DNA of 27,291 bases from JAZOTK01 sp045534775 (GTDB lineage Bacteria; Bacillota; Clostridia; RUG12999). The translations under genes and the position numbers were made by a program. The stretch is from the NCBI GenBank assembly GCA_045534775.1, contig JAZSKI010000026.1, positions 1 through 27,291 on the forward strand, read 5' to 3'. The notes beneath the pieces are model-generated. The model saw only the letters and a program-made list of their open reading frames with translations. It was not told the origin of the DNA and made no database searches. Positions 15,901-23,840 of the stretch are shown here, piece by piece (within the stretch, counting starts at the first letter, position 1; every line of letters starts with the position of its first letter).

Positions 15901-17190
15901 TTGAAAGAAGAATTTTTGATTAATATGCAAAAATTACTTGGCGAAGCTTTTGAAGAATTTAAAACGGCGCTTTTTGAGACTCCTCAAAAAGCGCTTCGTG
16001 TAAATACCCTCAAAACGTCAGGTGATGATGTGGATTTTAAAGAAGAAAAAGTGCCGTGGGCGACATCGGGATATTATTACAGTAAAGATAAGATAGGTGC
16101 TACATGGCAAAATCGGTTAGGGCTTGTTTATTCGCAGGATGCGTCTGCTATGGCACCGGCGGAAATTTTGTCTCCCAAAGCGGGAGACAGGGTTTTGGAT
16201 TTATGTGCCGCGCCGGGCGGCAAAACCACTCAGCTGGCACAGCTGATGGAAGGTGAAGGCATAATTGTTTCCAACGAAATTGTGCCGTCAAGATGTAAAA
16301 TTTTATATGAAAACATTGAACGGCTCGGTATATCCAATGCCATTATTTTAAATGAAGACCCGAGAAACCTGGAAACCCGCTTTGAAGGCTGGTTCGATAA
16401 AATTTTAGTAGATGCTCCCTGCTCGGGAGAGGGTATGTTCCGTAAAGACAAAACTGCGGCGGAGATGTGGACACCGCAAACCAACGAAATTTGTGCCAAC
16501 CGTCAGGAGCTTATAATGAATTCAGCAATAAAAATGCTGAAACCCGGCGGAATGCTGGTATATTCCACGTGTACCTTCTCGCCGCTGGAAAACGAATTTC
16601 TTATAGAGAAAATCGTAAAAACCAATGAAAATATAAGTGTAGAGAAAATTGATTCGGATTATCTGACCGATGGGATTTATGAAGGCACAAAAAGAATTTA
16701 TCCTCATATCCAAAAGGGAGAAGGGCATTTTATAGCGAAGCTTAAAAAAAACGATGGCAGAGAAGGCAAAATAAAGGAAATGACTCCGTCAAAAAATATC
16801 GAGCTGTTTGAAAGCTTTAAAACAGATAATATGGAGGATACAGAATTTCTGACATATTTAAGCGGAACCCGCCTCTTTTTGCATAAAGAAAAACTACCCG
16901 ATTTATCGGGTCTTAAATGGTATTGCGGCGGAATTTACGGCGGCGACCTGCTTAAAGGAAGATTTGAACCTAATCACCATCTGGCGATAGCCCTCAAAAA
17001 AGAGAATTTCAAATCCTTCTATGAGCTGTCGGATACGGAATTTGATAAATATATCCGCGGCGAAACCGTAAACAGCGATATAAAAGGCTGGTGCCTTATG
17101 CTCTACAGAGGCTACCCTGCAGGCTTCGGAAAAGGCAGCGGCGGTATAATTAAAAATCATTACCCCAAGGGACTGCGAAAAAGGGGATAA
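15901..17190 (+). CDS. rsmF: RsmF/NOL1-NOP2-sun family 16S rRNA m5C methyltransferase
   Basis: This 429-residue protein should methylate C5 of a cytosine in 16S rRNA using SAM. It has an N-terminal sun-family segment (PQKALRVNTLK), motif I LDLCAAPGGKTT (99-110), motif IV DAPCSGEGMFRKD with the release Cys174, and motif VI YSTCTFSPLENE with the nucleophilic Cys224. The C-terminal third has PUA-like features (RFEPNHHLAIAL, then GYPAGFGKGSGGIIKNHYPKGLR). The length and the PCSGEGMFRK form fit the Firmicutes RsmF/YebU-like branch; the exact target base is inference. The start is TTG 15901, with AGAGGT 7 nt upstream; an ATG at 15894 is out of frame and soon stops. Confidence 0.9.
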   Translation: MKEEFLINMQKLLGEAFEEFKTALFETPQKALRVNTLKTSGDDVDFKEEKVPWATSGYYYSKDKIGATWQNRLGLVYSQDASAMAPAEILSPKAGDRVLDLCAAPGGKTTQLAQLMEGEGIIVSNEIVPSRCKILYENIERLGISNAIILNEDPRNLETRFEGWFDKILVDAPCSGEGMFRKDKTAAEMWTPQTNEICANRQELIMNSAIKMLKPGGMLVYSTCTFSPLENEFLIEKIVKTNENISVEKIDSDYLTDGIYEGTKRIYPHIQKGEGHFIAKLKKNDGREGKIKEMTPSKNIELFESFKTDNMEDTEFLTYLSGTRLFLHKEKLPDLSGLKWYCGGIYGGDLLKGRFEPNHHLAIALKKENFKSFYELSDTEFDKYIRGETVNSDIKGWCLMLYRGYPAGFGKGSGGIIKNHYPKGLRKRG

Positions 17191-17237
17191 TAACGAAGAA
17201 AACATAAAAGAGCTGCCGATAAGGTCGGCGACCTTTG

Positions 17238-17894
17238 TTATGATTTTTTAGCTTCAATCATTTCATTCAGCTTTTTAAAGGCATCGGAGACGGTGCCGAT
17301 TTTGTTTATCAGCCCGCAGGCTACGGCTTCCTCGCCGTTTATTATAGTACCGGCATCATTGGCAATCTGAGTGGTGGTCATCATAAGGTTTTTCAGCTTT
17401 TCTTTACTGATTTTTGAATGTCTTGTTATAAAATTAATTATTCGTTCCTGAATTTTCATTAAATATTCAAAGGATTGCGGTACGGTGATTATGGTTCCGT
17501 TCATTCGTACCGGGTGAATTGTCATAGTAGCTGTAGGTGCAATAAAAGAATATCGGGAAGCAACAGCCAGGGGAACTCCGATGCTGTGACCGCCACCCAG
17601 CACAAGCGATACCGTAGGCTTGGAAATCCCTGCAATAAGCTCTGAAATAGCAAGCCCTGCCTCTACGTCACCGCCCATAGTATTGAGAAGAATCAAAACT
17701 CCTTCAATATCCTCACTTATTTCAACCCACGCCAGCATCGGCAATAAATGCTCGTATTTTGTAGCCTTCATATCGGAAGGTAAAATATTATGTCCTTCTA
17801 CCTGCCCAATAATGGAAATACAACAAATTTTACCCTTTTTACCCTGAATTTCCAGAATCCCGTATTCTTTTAAATTCTCATTATTATAGCTCAT
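17238..17894 (-). CDS. tepA: ClpP-like serine protease of the TepA family
   Basis: This 218-residue protein has the ClpP/crotonase fold. The catalytic Ser is Ser104 in GGGHSIGVPLAVAS and the His is His127 in TMTIHPVRMNG; Asp180 (IANDAG) is a candidate third residue. GVLILLNTMGGDVEAGLAISELI is the oxyanion-side helix typical of ClpP relatives. TepA of B. subtilis (YmfB) is linked to protein export and to degradation of small acid-soluble spore proteins; the role here is inferred from family. The frame opens further upstream (TTG 17945), but that codon lies in the -10 box. ATG 17894 has GGAGG at 5-nt spacing and is chosen. It converges on rsmF, with a short GC-rich stem (GCCGATAAGGTCGGC, 17213-17227) between them. 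Confidence 0.9.
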   Translation of the reverse strand: MSYNNENLKEYGILEIQGKKGKICCISIIGQVEGHNILPSDMKATKYEHLLPMLAWVEISEDIEGVLILLNTMGGDVEAGLAISELIAGISKPTVSLVLGGGHSIGVPLAVASRYSFIAPTATMTIHPVRMNGTIITVPQSFEYLMKIQERIINFITRHSKISKEKLKNLMMTTTQIANDAGTIINGEEAVACGLINKIGTVSDAFKKLNEMIEAKKS

Positions 17895-17936
17895 ATTATC
17901 CTCCGTTTTTATATTATTTTGTTCGTCCGCAAACAA

Positions 17937-17966
17937 ATTATACAAAAATTTAATTTCTCATGAAAA
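17937..17966 (-). promoter_or_regulatory. Promoter for the tepA-like gene (divergent pair)
   Basis: On the minus strand TTTTCA (17961-17966) and TATAAT (17937-17942) are 18 bp apart. Transcription would begin near 17930, leaving a leader of about 36 nt before the ATG at 17894. Confidence 0.6.
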
Positions 17967-17970
17967 ACTA

Positions 17971-17999
17971 TTGATTTTTTGCAGGAAAAGATGTATAAT
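17971..17999 (+). promoter_or_regulatory. Promoter for mnmM (divergent pair)
   Basis: TTGATT (17971-17976) and TATAAT (17994-17999) are 17 bp apart. It is back to back with the minus-strand tepA promoter, with only 4 bp between the two -35 boxes. Confidence 0.75.
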
Positions 18000-18025
18000 T
18001 AAAGATAACAGATAAAAAAGGGGTA

Positions 18026-18595
18026 ATGGCTTTGATTTTTGAAAGTGCTCTGTCCATAACACATTTTTATATAGAATCCACAGTAAAACCCGGGGATGCG
18101 GTTATTGATGCCACTATGGGCAATGGTAACGATACCCTGTTTCTGGCACGGCTTGTAGGTGATACGGGCAGCGTCACCGCCTTTGATATTCAGGAAACGG
18201 CTGTTGCTAAAACTAAAGAATTATTAAGCAAAAACAACCTGTCGGAGCGAGCTGCGCTGGTTTGTGACGGACACGAGAATATGGGGAAATATGTAAGTGC
18301 GCCGATAGCGGCGGTTATGTTTAACTTAGGCTATCTTCCGGGAGGCGACCATAGCATTGCTACACGCTGCGAGACTACCATAGCCGCTCTTGAAGCTGCT
18401 ATGCGGCTTTTAAAACCGGGCGGGATTATTTCTTTGGGAATTTATTATGGCGGCGATTCGGGGTTTGAAGAGAAAAATGCGGTAACAGAATATCTTAAGA
18501 CTATAGATTTCAAAAAATTCACCGTTCTGCAACACGATTATGTGAACAGACCCAACTGCCCGCCCCTGGCGGTCATAATTGAAAAAACAAAATAA
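18026..18595 (+). CDS. mnmM: MnmM/YtqB-like class I SAM-dependent tRNA methyltransferase
   Basis: This 189-residue protein is a compact Rossmann methyltransferase of the YtqB family (PF06962, formerly 'rRNA methylase'). Motif I reads VIDATMGNGNDTLFLARLVG (20 residues), followed by VTAFDIQETAV for SAM ribose binding. MFNLGYLPGGDHSIATRCETT is the family signature, and YVNRPNCPPLAVIIE closes the protein. B. subtilis YtqB has been shown to methylate the 5-aminomethyl group of wobble uridine in tRNA (MnmM); I apply that role by homology. AAGGGG lies before the ATG at 18026. Confidence 0.88.
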   Translation: MALIFESALSITHFYIESTVKPGDAVIDATMGNGNDTLFLARLVGDTGSVTAFDIQETAVAKTKELLSKNNLSERAALVCDGHENMGKYVSAPIAAVMFNLGYLPGGDHSIATRCETTIAALEAAMRLLKPGGIISLGIYYGGDSGFEEKNAVTEYLKTIDFKKFTVLQHDYVNRPNCPPLAVIIEKTK

Positions 18596-18716
18596 TATTA
18601 TTTAAAGTAGATAATAACTTAAAACAGGATAAATTAATGCAACGCAGATTTACGGAGCTACTCACAAGGGGAGTGAAATCCGCTAAGCTTGATTATCCGG
18701 TTACGGAGGCTATGAA

Positions 18717-20444
18717 ATGAAAGAAAACAGTAACGAACAGAAGGTCAACCTTTTGAAAAAGCTAAACCCAAAAATTATTATTCCCATTGCAGGCGGATTA
18801 CTTCTTACAGGGCTTGTTTTAATAACTCTTGCCGCCTTCGCGGGTGGTGATAATATACGCGGCGGAGTTTCCGTAAACGGTATTGACGTTGGCGGAATGT
18901 CACGGCAGGAAGCGTATGAAGCCGTTTCGGCTGTCACAAATAACGCTTTAGAAGCTGAAACAATAACCGTAAGCTTTAAAGATACAAAATCTGAAATTGC
19001 TTTTTCGGATTTGATACGCGGCTATTCGGTAGATGCGGCCATTGACGAGGCGATAGCTGTTGCCCACGCAGGCAACTTCATTTCCGATGGGTTTAAATCA
19101 ATAATATTGAAGCTAAACCCGCGGAAGATTATAGTTGAACCTGAGTATGATGAGGATTTGATTACAGGTCTCATAAATTCTTATGCCGCAGGAATCGAGG
19201 ACCCTCTTGTTGAAAGCATATATGAGGTTGAAGATGACAAGCTCCGTATGGTAAACGGTAAGGCGGGATATGTTATTGATTCCGATACTGCAATGATGGA
19301 TATAAAAACCGTTTTATCTTCCTGCAAAAGTGGCAATATTACTATTACTCAGATAAAAAAAGGTCCTGCTATCTTCGATGAGGAGGAAATTTATTTAAAG
19401 GTGGCACTTCCGCCTGTAAATGCCGAATTAAAAGAAGAAAACGGGAAAAAGCTTCTTGTAAAAGCAAAGAACGGCTATGACTTTGATAAAACAGCTCTTG
19501 TAAAGTTTATAAAAGAAAATAAGGAGAATAAAGAGGCGTATTATTTTGACCTCACCATTATAGAACCCGAGAATACTTCAGTACCCACAGACGGGCTTTT
19601 TGAGGAAGTTCTTGCGAAATATACCTCAAAAATTACCGACAGCAACCGCGACCGCCTGAATAATGTTCAGCTTGCCGCTGAGAAGATTAACGGAATTATT
19701 GTAAATCCGGGCGAGGAATTCAGATATTTGCCTGTAGTTGAGCCTATCACCATTGCGGGCGGTTATAGAATTGCCAACGTGTACAGTAACGGAAAAGTGA
19801 CTCAGGATATAGGCGGCGGTGTGTGCCAGGTATCCTCAGCACTTTATACGGCAACCCTTTATGCTGACCTTGAAATCACAAAACGCTTCAACCACAGCCT
19901 GACTGTAGCATACGTTCCCCTGGGTCAGGATGCTACAGTTTCAAGCGGTGAATTGGATTTCAGATTTATAAACAACACCAACGAACCTCTTAAAATTCAA
20001 ACGCAGTTTAGCCCCACAGGCATTACTGCCATTATCCTGGGCAAGAAGCCTGATAAGTCGATTGATATTGAACTTGAAAATGTAATCCTGTCCACAAACC
20101 ATTATGAAACCGAGATTACGGAAGACCCGAGCCTGCAACCGGGCGAGGTTGTAACAGACGTTAATGGAAAAACAGGTTATGTGGTAAATACATATAAAAA
20201 TTATTATAAAGATGGCGAACTGCTGGAAAGAAAACACGTTTCAAAAAGCGTTTACAGGACAGTAACCTGCAAACAAAGAAAAGGTCCCGAAACGGCAGAA
20301 ACCCTCGCACCTCCCGCTCTCGTAGAAGGGGAGATGGTAACTGCAGAGGAAACCGTAGCACCGACGCCTGCGCCGGAAGCTACTCCCACACCGGAGGGAT
20401 CGCCTGTGCCGGAAGCTGCGCCTCTGCCGGCGGAAACAGAATAA
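18717..20444 (+). CDS. VanW family protein with peptidoglycan-binding-like and G5 domains
   Basis: This 575-residue protein should be anchored in the membrane and extend into the cell wall. A basic start and one hydrophobic helix (about 22-43, IIIPIAGGLLLTGLVLI) form an uncleaved anchor. A YoaR-like region (RGGVSVNGIDVGGMSRQEAYEAV) follows, then the VanW domain (IVNPGEEFRYLPVVEP, then DIGGGVCQVSSALYTATL and NHSLTVAYVPLGQDATVS). A G5 domain comes next (DPSLQPGEVVTDVNGKTGY), and a Pro/Ala/Thr/Glu-rich tail ends the protein. VanW proteins are common in Clostridia with unknown exact function; the link to vancomycin resistance clusters is historical and no van genes are near. The start is ATG 18717 with GGAGG 7 nt upstream; an ATG at 18712 is closed at once by a stop. 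Confidence 0.9.
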   Translation: MKENSNEQKVNLLKKLNPKIIIPIAGGLLLTGLVLITLAAFAGGDNIRGGVSVNGIDVGGMSRQEAYEAVSAVTNNALEAETITVSFKDTKSEIAFSDLIRGYSVDAAIDEAIAVAHAGNFISDGFKSIILKLNPRKIIVEPEYDEDLITGLINSYAAGIEDPLVESIYEVEDDKLRMVNGKAGYVIDSDTAMMDIKTVLSSCKSGNITITQIKKGPAIFDEEEIYLKVALPPVNAELKEENGKKLLVKAKNGYDFDKTALVKFIKENKENKEAYYFDLTIIEPENTSVPTDGLFEEVLAKYTSKITDSNRDRLNNVQLAAEKINGIIVNPGEEFRYLPVVEPITIAGGYRIANVYSNGKVTQDIGGGVCQVSSALYTATLYADLEITKRFNHSLTVAYVPLGQDATVSSGELDFRFINNTNEPLKIQTQFSPTGITAIILGKKPDKSIDIELENVILSTNHYETEITEDPSLQPGEVVTDVNGKTGYVVNTYKNYYKDGELLERKHVSKSVYRTVTCKQRKGPETAETLAPPALVEGEMVTAEETVAPTPAPEATPTPEGSPVPEAAPLPAETE

Positions 20445-20452
20445 ATAACACA

Positions 20453-20488
20453 AAATTCGTAGATTTTATGCGTAAAATCTACGAATTT
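20453..20488. terminator. Bidirectional terminator between convergent vanW-like and DUF3343 genes
   Basis: AAATTCGTAGATTTTA (20453-20468) pairs perfectly with TAAAATCTACGAATTT (20473-20488) around a 4-nt loop. T-rich sequence follows on each strand, so it can stop transcripts from both sides. Confidence 0.85.
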
Positions 20489-20502
20489 ATTTTAGCTCGA
20501 TT

Positions 20503-20760
20503 TTATTTATTGATATTCATATCTTCATAGCCTGAGGATGTGATTTTGTACACCCCTTTGATTTTTACGGAAAGCTCGTCGGCAAAGCGGCGGCATACCT
20601 TTATCGCTTCCTCGGTGGTTTTGACGGAAAAACTGCAACCGCCTATGGATAAAAGCTTGGGAGTCTGCAAAATTCGAGCATAAAATCCCTCTTTTTCAAG
20701 CAATTTTTTTATTCGGGAAGCTGTGGTAGCAGATGCAAACACAATAAGCACCTCATTCAT
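20503..20760 (-). CDS. DUF3343 family small protein (putative Se/S carrier-like)
   Basis: This 85-residue protein has the family layout VLIVFASATTASRIKKLLEKEG, then a short strand and GGCSFSVKT with a conserved Cys42, and a second Cys (56) in AIKVCRRF. The family (PF11823) is named a putative Se/S carrier-like protein and often sits near sulfur or selenium transfer genes, but none are visible here. A plain GGGGGTGA ribosome binding site lies before the ATG at 20760. It converges on the VanW-like gene. Confidence 0.8.
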   Translation of the reverse strand: MNEVLIVFASATTASRIKKLLEKEGFYARILQTPKLLSIGGCSFSVKTTEEAIKVCRRFADELSVKIKGVYKITSSGYEDMNINK

Positions 20761-20840
20761 AATTTCACCCCCATATTAGCAATATATGCCTGAAAATCAG
20801 CGGCTGTGCCAAAATAAATTTTGTTTTTTTAAAAAAACAT

Positions 20841-20869
20841 TTGACAAATGGAGAAATTTATAGTATAAT
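20841..20869 (+). promoter_or_regulatory. Consensus promoter for tRNA-Thr
   Basis: TTGACA (20841-20846) and TATAAT (20864-20869) match consensus exactly with 17-bp spacing. The tRNA begins 18 nt after the -10 box. Confidence 0.93.
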
Positions 20870-20886
20870 ATTAATGTTGTAAATAA

Positions 20887-20962
20887 GCTGGTGTGGCACA
20901 GTCGGTAGCGCAATTGATTCGTAATCAATAGGTCAGGGGTTCGATTCCCCTCACCAGCTCCA
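20887..20962 (+). tRNA. tRNA-Thr (anticodon CGT)
   Basis: A full cloverleaf can be drawn. Acceptor GCTGGTG (20887-20893) pairs with CACCAGC (20952-20958). The anticodon arm is ATTGA-TTCGTAA-TCAAT with anticodon CGT, reading ACG (Thr). The T arm is AGGGG-TTCGATT-CCCCT with discriminator T, and the CCA end is encoded. The D stem GCAC/GCGC has one A-C mismatch, which is tolerable. It has its own promoter and terminator, so it is a single-tRNA unit. Confidence 0.95.
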
Positions 20963-20969
20963 TAAACAG

Positions 20970-21012
20970 AACCGCATAAACACTAAGAATTCTTAGTGTT
21001 TATGCGGTTTTT
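20970..21012 (+). terminator. Perfect 40-bp palindromic terminator after tRNA-Thr
   Basis: The 20-bp arm AACCGCATAAACACTAAGAA (20970-20989) is followed with no spacer by its exact reverse complement to 21009, and then T residues. It begins 7 nt after the tRNA. The centre is GAATTC. Confidence 0.92.
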
Positions 21013-21041
21013 AACGTCTTACTAACAATGTTTAAAAACGG

Positions 21042-21236
21042 TCAAAAAGGGTTAAAAAAGCAGTAAATTTTATCCGCCACGAAGGATATGCACTCCTTCT
21101 GTTTACTTTTTTTTATCTCACCCTTTAGTTTTTCTAAAAGCTTAATTACAAAAGCGGGCGGATTTACGCCTATGTCACATATATTTTCTAAAATAGAGAT
21201 AATTTCGTTACAAATAAGCCACGCCGCCAAAGACAA
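21042..21236 (-). CDS. Doubtful small ORF, possible mobile-element remnant
   Basis: This 64-residue minus-strand frame starts with TTG and reads LAAWLICNEIISILENICDIGVNPP, then FVIKLLEKLKGEIKKSKQKE. The helical, amphipathic look and Lys/Glu-rich composition are protein-like, whereas the opposite strand here is not. There is no clear ribosome binding site, and the start coincides with the start of a plus-strand ORF, so it may be a fragment. I do not recognise it. Confidence 0.3.
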   Translation of the reverse strand: MSLAAWLICNEIISILENICDIGVNPPAFVIKLLEKLKGEIKKSKQKECISFVADKIYCFFNPF

Positions 21237-21451
21237 TGGCGAAACTATCGAAATCGCAGAGCTTGTTAGTGAAGTGTCTGAATGGCTTGAAACTCGACAA
21301 AGCAGCTATTCTATTTATAACGCTTACACTAAAAAGCGGAGAAGCTCAAGGGGCGTTTATTCTGTATCTCAAAGACAATCCAAAAGCATCGCAAGAGGAG
21401 CTGATGGAAGCGGCAGACGAGATGCAGAGAATGGCGGAACAGGCGACATAA
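21236..21451 (+). CDS. Small helical protein, probable phage or integrative-element remnant
   Basis: This 71-residue frame reads LDKAAILFITLTLKSGEAQGAF followed by ILYLKDNPKASQEELMEAADEMQ. The pattern of a hydrophobic helix, a 'LKDNP' turn and an acidic helix resembles small proteins carried by Clostridia phages and integrative elements, but I cannot name a family. Its ATG lacks a good ribosome binding site. It lies between tRNA-Thr and a clearly broken phage gene, and that gene's frame takes over at its stop codon, so the pair probably results from a deletion. Confidence 0.45.
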   Translation: MAKLSKSQSLLVKCLNGLKLDKAAILFITLTLKSGEAQGAFILYLKDNPKASQEELMEAADEMQRMAEQAT

Positions 21452-21691
21452 GTTTTTCACTTGACGAAGATGGCGAACCCGATTTATTTGACCTTTGGGA
21501 ACAGAAGAATAAAGAGTTTGGAACAATCAAAAAAGGCGAAAATCCAACCCGTGATATTGATGTACCGAAGAAAATTACAAAGGATAAATTGGTAAGCCGG
21601 TTTGCTCGAACAATGCTTGAAAATAGCGGCTGAATTAGTTGCAGAAGCTACACACGCAGGTCAAGCATTGCAGGCTAAGGTGTGGCATTAA
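21445..21691 (+). pseudogene. Remnant of a very large phage/mobile-element protein, internally deleted and frameshifted
   Basis: From 21445 the frame reads DISFSLDEDGEPDLFDLWE and, later, DIDVPKKITKDKLVSRFARTMLE before a stop at 21631-21633. The form 'VPKK..D..VSRFARTMLE' matches, from memory, a stretch in giant proteins of Clostridia prophages and related elements. In another frame (21629-21691) the DNA continues AELVAEATHAGQALQAKV, which resembles a segment well downstream of the first in those proteins (ADLATEATRAGQTLQA). The sequence between is missing, so an internal deletion joined the two parts out of frame. A stem-loop AGGTGTGGC (21678-21686) / GCCACACCT (21692-21700) ends the remnant. 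No intact phage gene remains. The next 138 bases, to the dnaC stop, show nothing I can support. Confidence 0.55.
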
Positions 21692-21837
21692 GCCACACCT
21701 CAAAAGCTTTAAAATTTGTCACAAAAGAAAATTTACAGAAATAACTTCACACGCCTACGTCACTTCGTTCCCATACATAAGCTCCAACGGACAAAACATA
21801 CGACTTTGCGCTTTGCACTTTGCATTCCGAAGCCATT

Positions 21838-22815
21838 TCACATTTCCGTTTTCATAATTCTTATATCCTTACCGATAAATTTCAGGATTTGAAATTCTGT
21901 CAATCGTGAGAAAACACGGGAGGAATAAATGGTTGCAATCTCTTTTGGAGAGAGGTTGGTGTTTATAATTATTGATTTTCCTGCCAGCATACGGGAGTTT
22001 AATATATCAAAAAGCGATGCTACGGAATAAGAGGTTATGTGTTCCGTACCCAGGTCATCAATAATAAGCAAATCCACGTTATGAGCCCATTTTGCTTCAG
22101 CGGCGGTATGGGGAGTAGATTTAAACTCGTTATCAGTCAAAAGACCTAGAAGCTGTTTGGAGGTGTAATACATAACGGTGACACCCCTGCTTGCAAGAGC
22201 ATTGGCGATAGCTGAGGAAACAAAGGTCTTTCCCAAACCGGGAGAACCGTAAAAGAGCAGGTTTTTGTTATTCTCTTTACCGAAATTCTCGACAAACTCA
22301 ATAGATTTAGCGAGAATATCCATAATCTGCTCGCGGGGACTTCTGCCGTTATCACCGGCATCGCCGGAATAATAGCCCACATCAAAATCGCGGAAGGTTA
22401 CGTTTTTCAGAGCGGTTGCTATGTTGGATTTTTTCGCAATCTCGCCGAACAGCTCATTTTTGAAGCAGTCACACATAACACCGTCAATATATCCTGTATC
22501 ACTACATTTACTGCACTCATAGACGTCATATATATAATTTTCGGGCAGACCTGCGTCCGACAATATCTTTTTCCTGTCGGCAGAAAGGGAGTTGATTTTA
22601 TTCTTAATTTCATCAACCTCTGTGCTTCGGTCATCTCCCAGTGCAACTCTGGCGAGCTGAATACCCAGCTTTGAAATTTCATCTTCAATGGTCTTATATT
22701 CGGGATACGCTGTGTAAATTTCCCTGCGACGTTCATCTATAGTACGTCTCGCTTTTATTTTTTTGTCGTTAAACCTTGTTTCAACGGGTTCATAAATTGC
22801 TTTATTGTACAGCAT
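21838..22815 (-). CDS. dnaC: DnaC/DnaI-type replicative helicase loader (AAA+ ATPase)
   Basis: This 325-residue protein should load the replicative helicase at origins or restart sites. The N-terminal helical part carries a small metal site, C101, C104, C115, C117 (CSKCSDTGY ... MCDC), as in B. subtilis DnaI. The AAA+ core has Walker A GSPGLGKT (190-197), Walker B LLIIDD (249-254), sensor 1 IINTN (283-287) and likely Arg fingers in SRVFSRL (299-305). The frame extends to a TTG at 22827, but GGAG lies only 6 nt before ATG 22815, which I choose. It follows the DnaD gene by 18 nt on the same strand, a pairing typical of Firmicutes replication loaders. Confidence 0.9.
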   Translation of the reverse strand: MLYNKAIYEPVETRFNDKKIKARRTIDERRREIYTAYPEYKTIEDEISKLGIQLARVALGDDRSTEVDEIKNKINSLSADRKKILSDAGLPENYIYDVYECSKCSDTGYIDGVMCDCFKNELFGEIAKKSNIATALKNVTFRDFDVGYYSGDAGDNGRSPREQIMDILAKSIEFVENFGKENNKNLLFYGSPGLGKTFVSSAIANALASRGVTVMYYTSKQLLGLLTDNEFKSTPHTAAEAKWAHNVDLLIIDDLGTEHITSYSVASLFDILNSRMLAGKSIIINTNLSPKEIATIYSSRVFSRLTEFQILKFIGKDIRIMKTEM

Positions 22816-22833
22816 AATTTTCTCCAATCAAAA

Positions 22834-23832
22834 TTATTTCTTTTTTAAAGCACGCTTTTCTATTGCATCAAAATCATATTCGGGTTGCGCATAGTTACTG
22901 AAGGAAGTGGATTTCACAGCCACCTCGGAACGGGTTTTCGGTTTTGACGGATTTTTCTTGCGGTATTCCTTCGCCTGAGAAGGAGTTTTGATACCGTTTG
23001 CGTGCCAGTCCTGCAATATGGTATTCATATAAGACATAGCAAGCTTACCTGTGTTTACCATACATATATCATAAGCAAAGGCTATAAGCGGTATGGAAAT
23101 ACCAAGCTGTTCAAGCCAGATGTTTATATATTTGGTTTCGGTAGGCGTAAAATTTCGGTTATATATACCAAGAGCCTTTTTCAGCTCCGCTATCTTCTTA
23201 TTATAGCTTTCTACGCGTTTCAGATAGGCTTCCGCCTTTTCTGTTGAATCAATACCCTTATCTATCCAACTTTGTGCAACCCGTTCAATTTGCCGCATGC
23301 TTTTTTTGTTATTGGTCATACAGAAGGTCAGCATAAGCGGAATTACCTCCAAGGGAAACCGATAGTAATCATACAGGCTGTAGATAACCATAGAATCGGG
23401 AGTGCTGAGAGGTTTATTCAGTATTCGCGAAGCAATGGAAAACAAATCTTCAAGATGCCTGTCGCCTCTGACCCGTGAGGAAATCTCTTCCATAGAATAG
23501 AGAGGTTTTGTTTCCGTAACAACGGTGGGTTTTTCAGAGAGCTTATCAAGGTCATGAAAAATAATTTCATAATCGCTATCCTGTTTCTGCTTCATCTGCA
23601 CAACGCCAAGGCTTTCCCAATACCGCCAGGCACGGATTACATCAGATTCAATCAGCCCGAGAAGATTAGCAATTTCCACGTTGGATAAATGCTTGTTTTC
23701 GTTGCACTGTCTGAGTCCTGCAATATATACCTTAACAAAATTGCCGTCAGCCTTATACATAAACTTGTCAACAAAGGTTGCAGATAAGACAATATCTTTA
23801 TTTTCCTTGCTTTTTTCTATCGTAAAAGCCAT
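22834..23832 (-). CDS. DnaD domain protein, replication initiation
   Basis: This 332-residue protein has an N-terminal winged-helix-like part (HLSNVEIANLLGLIESDVIRAWRYWESLGVV) and two DnaD/DnaB-type C-domains. The first is around EVIPLMLTFCMTNNKKSMRQ with SWIDKGIDSTEKAEAYL. The second is around LIAFAYDICMVNTGKLAMSY with ILQDWHANGIKTPSQAKEY. The WxxxGI-T..A motif appears in both, as in the DnaD/DnaB family. In B. subtilis such proteins remodel DNA and recruit the helicase loader; the adjacent dnaC gene supports that role. AGGTGAAATT precedes the ATG. The lgt stop is 8 nt upstream, so it is in the lgt operon. Confidence 0.9.
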   Translation of the reverse strand: MAFTIEKSKENKDIVLSATFVDKFMYKADGNFVKVYIAGLRQCNENKHLSNVEIANLLGLIESDVIRAWRYWESLGVVQMKQKQDSDYEIIFHDLDKLSEKPTVVTETKPLYSMEEISSRVRGDRHLEDLFSIASRILNKPLSTPDSMVIYSLYDYYRFPLEVIPLMLTFCMTNNKKSMRQIERVAQSWIDKGIDSTEKAEAYLKRVESYNKKIAELKKALGIYNRNFTPTETKYINIWLEQLGISIPLIAFAYDICMVNTGKLAMSYMNTILQDWHANGIKTPSQAKEYRKKNPSKPKTRSEVAVKSTSFSNYAQPEYDFDAIEKRALKKK

Positions 23833-23840
23833 AATTTCAC

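Noticed and set aside
17895..17945. TTG start for the tepA-like gene 17 codons upstream
   Set aside because: It overlaps the -10 box of the minus-strand promoter, so it would not be transcribed; ATG 17894 has GGAGG.
18600..18716. Possible repeat with GTGAAATCC and two TTACGGAG copies before the VanW gene, similar to the hairpin-array linkers
   Set aside because: Stems are only about 4 bp and the similarity to 26361-26450 is weak; no promoter is clear either.
18717..20444. Vancomycin resistance role for the VanW protein
   Set aside because: No vanA/H/X/Y/S/R genes nearby; VanW domains are common in Clostridia outside resistance clusters.
21088..21444. Long plus-strand frame preceding the phage remnant as one 181-residue gene
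   Set aside because: Its first two thirds look like shadow translation of the ORFs at 21042-21236 (minus) and 21236-21451 (plus); only the part after 21445 is coding-like.
22816..22827. TTG start for the DnaC-like protein
   Set aside because: The GGAG that serves ATG 22815 overlaps this TTG codon and cannot serve it; no other site lies upstream.
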